Assembly: GCA_002309015.1 (NCBI GenBank)
Contig: DBWM01000040.1
Span: 1 to 35,336 of the forward strand
DNA length: 35,336 nt
Direction: 5' to 3'
Source of the DNA: Myxococcales bacterium UBA1238
GTDB lineage: Bacteria > Myxococcota_A > Bradymonadia > UBA7976 > UBA1532
Shown here: in pieces, positions 33,060 through 35,336 of the stretch
Layout of the letters: the number at the start of each line of letters is the position of its first letter
Position numbering within the stretch: position 1 is the stretch's first letter
Position numbers and translations under genes: made by a program
Notes under the pieces: model-generated
What the model saw: only the letters and a program-made list of their open reading frames with translations
What the model was told of the DNA's origin: nothing
Database searches by the model: none

Positions 33060-33748
33060 TGGCCCGTCGCTGGTTGTGCCTGATCCTTGCGGTGCTCGGC
33101 GTCTTTTTGATGGTCGCGTCGGTCCGCCTGGTGTTGAGAGGCCAAAAAGCATTGTCTGAAGCGCAGTTGGCGGAATCGAACGAGTCGTTCTGGCTGGCGG
33201 TCGATGGCTATCAGCAGGCGATGCGCGCCTATTTGCCGTTTACGAAGACGTCGGAACAGGGAGCAATGGGGCTCGAACGTCTGGCGCTCGCTGCAGAAAC
33301 GCGACTTTCGGAGGCCTCTTCGCAGGAATCTCGCAGGTATTATCGCACGCAGGCGCTCGAAGCCTGGCGGAGGCTGCGCGGTGGCATTTGGGCTACGCGG
33401 AGTTTTTTGAAACCCTTTGAGGATCGCCTGGATCGCGCCGATTCGCGGATTGCCGAGTTGATGGCCGACGAGATTTTGGATTCGGGCCTGCAGGAGGTGA
33501 TTCGCGGTCGCGATCGCACACAACTGGTGGCCGATCACCGCGCATTGCTGGCGCGCGATCCATCCCCTTCATCCGTATTCGCCCTGCTTTGCTTCTTGCT
33601 GCTCTGCGGCTGGATTGGATCGATCTTTGCTTTAATTTTCAAAGGCTTTGATCGCGAAGGTCATTTGCAGCATGCGCCTTTTTGGCGCTGTGCGATCTCG
33701 GCTCTGGGTTGCTTTGGCGGCTGGATGATCTGTTTATGGTGGTCTTAG
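33059..33748 (+). CDS. membrane-anchored protein of the ABC exporter operon
   Basis: I do not recognise this 229-residue protein. It has an N-terminal span (LCLILAVLGVFLMVASVRLV) and a central helical soluble part rich in Arg and Glu (about 30-175), including AQLAESNESFWLAVDGYQQA and EAWRRLRGGIWATRSFL. Two C-terminal spans follow near SVFALLCFLLLCGWIGSIFA and the end. The soluble part should face the periplasm. The ATG overlaps the permease stop, so translation is coupled and the protein probably belongs to the transporter as an accessory subunit. The gene ends 36 bp before the convergent yqeY gene. Confidence 0.75.
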   Translation: MARRWLCLILAVLGVFLMVASVRLVLRGQKALSEAQLAESNESFWLAVDGYQQAMRAYLPFTKTSEQGAMGLERLALAAETRLSEASSQESRRYYRTQALEAWRRLRGGIWATRSFLKPFEDRLDRADSRIAELMADEILDSGLQEVIRGRDRTQLVADHRALLARDPSPSSVFALLCFLLLCGWIGSIFALIFKGFDREGHLQHAPFWRCAISALGCFGGWMICLWWS

Positions 33749-33784
33749 CTGCCACTGTGGCAACGGTGGGCATGAACGCAGGGA

Positions 33785-34243
33785 CTAGGCTTTGAGCATC
33801 TCTTCGGCCAGCTTGCGCACATCCGCCGCATCCGCTTCGCCTTTATGCGCCTTCATCACGGCACCCATCACGCGACCGATATTCGCCTTGCCTGCGCCAC
33901 CGAGCCCGTCGATGGTCTCCTGAATCCAGCCGCGCAGCGTCGCCTCGTCCGCCTTCTTGGGCAAAAATTCTTGTAATGCCTCGAGTTCCCATGTGATTTG
34001 GTCGATATGCTCCTGGGCCGGTGCGCCGATGGCCGTATATTGTTCGAGTGCCTTCTTTTGGCTCTTGGCGTAGCTTTCCACCACATCCTGCCACAAGGCG
34101 TCGTCTTTTTCGCCGCTGAATCCCTTGGCGGTGATGCGCTCCTGCATGCGCGATTTCACCATACGGATCATGCTCATCATCCGTTGATCCTTGGCGCGCA
34201 TGGCTTCTTTCAAGCGGTTGTTCAGCTGTTCTTCAAAGCTCAT
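33785..34243 (-). CDS. yqeY: YqeY-like protein (GatB/YqeY domain)
   Basis: This 152-residue protein is normal in length for YqeY. It begins MSFEEQLNNRLKEAMRAKDQ and continues through the helical N-terminal region to KKALEQYTAIGAPAQEHIDQ. The domain shared with the GatB C-terminal region (EFLPKKADEATLRGWIQETI, then GGAGKANIGRVMGAVMKAHK) completes it. The GatB relative binds tRNA, and YqeY is thought to act on tRNA, but its role is unproven. It follows the sigma factor gene by 16 bp with AGGAG six bases before its ATG, so it is probably co-transcribed from the rpoH promoter. Confidence 0.93.
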   Translation of the reverse strand: MSFEEQLNNRLKEAMRAKDQRMMSMIRMVKSRMQERITAKGFSGEKDDALWQDVVESYAKSQKKALEQYTAIGAPAQEHIDQITWELEALQEFLPKKADEATLRGWIQETIDGLGGAGKANIGRVMGAVMKAHKGEADAADVRKLAEEMLKA

Positions 34244-34259
34244 AGGGAACTCCTGTGGG

Positions 34260-35183
34260 TTAATCGTTGTCTTTCAAATCGATCGCGATCCCTTCGCCCA
34301 ACTCCGAGGTGAGGTAATCGCGAAGCCGTTTTTTGAGGCGGGTTTCAAGCTGGCGAATGCGCTCGCGCGAGACACCAAAGCGATCGCCTAAAACAGCCAA
34401 TGCGACGGGCTCTTCCGCGATCAGACGATCTTTCCAGATGATGCGCTCGCGCTCGTCTTCCAGGCTGTCGGCAAAGGCTTTGATCTTTTGATCGACCAGG
34501 CCCATGAGATCTTCGCGCACCACTTCGCTCTCGGCGGTGGGGGAGTCGCTCGGGATCACTTCGCCCCAGCTGCGATCGTCTTCGCCGCCCGGGCGCGGAG
34601 CCGTGAGCGATAAGGTGGGCTGGCGCATCAGGGTGGCCGCTTCTACGTCTTCTTCGGTCACATCGAGTTTTTCGGCCAGCAGCTTGGGGGAGGCTTCGCC
34701 CATCTCCTGCATCAGCGCGTGGCGCGCTTTTTCGAGCTGAAAGAACAGCTTTCGTCCCGCGCGCGTGTTGGCAAAGGAGACCATGCGGAAGTTTTTTAAA
34801 ATAAACTGCAAAATGAGCGCGCGAATCCAATAGCGGGCAAAACTCGAGAACCGGACGCCGCGATCGGGATCGAAACGGCGCACCGCTTCGGCCAGACCGA
34901 TGTTGCCTTCCTGAATCAGATCCATCACGTTGACCCAGGCCCGCCGATATTCCAGCGCAATCTTGACCACCAGGCGCAGATTCCCCGTCACCAGCTTCCT
35001 TGCGGCAACCTTGGAGCCTTCTTTTTTATAGGCGCGCGCCAGATCGATTTCTTCCTCGCGCGTTAAGAGCGGAAATCTACGAATTTCGGAGAGATACAGG
35101 CTGAAACCGTCGGATTTGAGCAGTTCTTCGCTCTGAATGGGAACGCTCAGTTCTTGTGAGGATAACTCGCTGTCTTCGCTCAA
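34260..35183 (-). CDS. rpoH: RpoH-type (sigma-32 family) RNA polymerase sigma factor
   Basis: This 307-residue sigma-70-family protein directs RNA polymerase to a class of promoters, typically heat-shock genes. Region 2 (about 64-140) includes LVTGNLRLVVKIALEYRR and FDPDRGVRFSSFARYWIRA. The RpoH-box-like AGRKLFFQL lies at 142-150, corresponding to the E. coli QRKLFFNLR. The region 4.2 helix-turn-helix is at about 263-287, containing GVSRERIRQLETRLKKRLRD. I placed the start at a TTG codon (35183), six bases after GGAGG. A longer frame to 35231 would begin inside the -35 box of the promoter, so it cannot be the real start. Exact sigma-32 function is by family; whether it controls heat shock here is inference. 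Confidence 0.9.
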   Translation of the reverse strand: MSEDSELSSQELSVPIQSEELLKSDGFSLYLSEIRRFPLLTREEEIDLARAYKKEGSKVAARKLVTGNLRLVVKIALEYRRAWVNVMDLIQEGNIGLAEAVRRFDPDRGVRFSSFARYWIRALILQFILKNFRMVSFANTRAGRKLFFQLEKARHALMQEMGEASPKLLAEKLDVTEEDVEAATLMRQPTLSLTAPRPGGEDDRSWGEVIPSDSPTAESEVVREDLMGLVDQKIKAFADSLEDERERIIWKDRLIAEEPVALAVLGDRFGVSRERIRQLETRLKKRLRDYLTSELGEGIAIDLKDND

Positions 35184-35203
35184 GGGGAACCTCCAGGCGG
35201 CAC

Positions 35204-35231
35204 ATCGTAGTGCCAAAAGTCTGAGCGTCAA
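35204..35231 (-). promoter_or_regulatory. sigma-70-type promoter of rpoH-yqeY
   Basis: On the minus strand TTGACG (35226-35231), a 16-bp spacer and TACGAT (35204-35209) resemble a housekeeping promoter. Transcription would begin near 35197, with a 14-base leader holding the GGAGG before the TTG start at 35183. This placement agrees with the TTG start and argues against any start further upstream. Confidence 0.65.
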
Positions 35232-35336
35232 CTGCTTAAATGTGACAACGAATTCCGGACGAAGTGAAAAGAGAGGTTTGAGGCGGGCGTGAAGGGGAGG
35301 AGTTATCTGCGGGATCCGCTGCGACCGCTGCCGCGG

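Noticed and set aside
33750..33762. Palindrome TGCCACTGTGGCA between the convergent ABC-operon and yqeY genes
   Set aside because: The loop is one base, too short for a hairpin, and no T-tract follows on either strand, so a terminator call is not supported.

Overview
The window looks like chromosomal DNA of a Gram-negative, deltaproteobacterial-type organism, most plausibly from Myxococcota or a Bradymonadales-like lineage. The evidence is a set of lipoproteins with cysteine-rich and Asp-rich mature ends, a beta-barrel outer membrane protein, very large TPR and hybrid-kinase proteins, an RpoH-type sigma factor and a GG-N10-GC sigma-54-type promoter. Base composition is moderately GC-rich. The repeated PAS-like sensor modules of the kinases and a DUF6261-like gene resemble families common in gut anaerobes, so a host-associated relative is possible. 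That placement is inference. I see no insertion sequence, integrase, prophage or CRISPR array.

Layout, left to right. (1) 101-7361, minus: two translationally coupled hybrid histidine kinases ending in a strong intrinsic terminator. (2) 7636-10987, minus: a thiamine salvage operon thiM-thiE-HAD phosphatase-thiD, followed by the decayed remains of what looks like the HMP transporter gene cytX. (3) 11427-18316, minus: three envelope proteins with DNA-related domains. These are a helix-hairpin-helix beta-barrel protein, a lipoprotein with five lamin-tail-like units and a thermonuclease lipoprotein; the last two sit behind a sigma-54-like promoter. (4) 18541-21981, plus: a giant membrane protein fusing a spermidine-synthase-like transporter body to an FMN-binding domain and a NosR/PceC-like membrane domain with two CX3CP motifs. 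(5) 22159-28580, minus: a DUF6261-like helical protein, an unrecognised helical protein, tRNA-Gly(CCC) and a 1359-residue TPR protein. (6) 28660-29259, minus: a TIR-like (ThsB/DUF1863-type) protein with inverted repeats on both sides. (7) 29484-33748, plus: a lipoprotein with a 300-bp Asp-Ala-Glu repeat, then an ABC exporter (ATPase, permease, membrane-anchored partner). (8) 33785-35183, minus: rpoH-like sigma factor and yqeY, with a readable promoter and a TTG start.

How the genes may work together. ThiM and ThiD phosphorylate thiazole and pyrimidine, ThiE joins them to thiamine phosphate, and the HAD protein may act on a phosphate intermediate or clear damaged ones. Loss of cytX suggests the operon has lost its own pyrimidine importer. 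The three envelope proteins could bind and cut extracellular DNA at the cell surface. The fused FMN/CX3CP protein looks like a membrane electron carrier. Starts were re-chosen throughout from ribosome binding sites and neighbouring gene ends, so several genes are shorter than their maximal reading frames.
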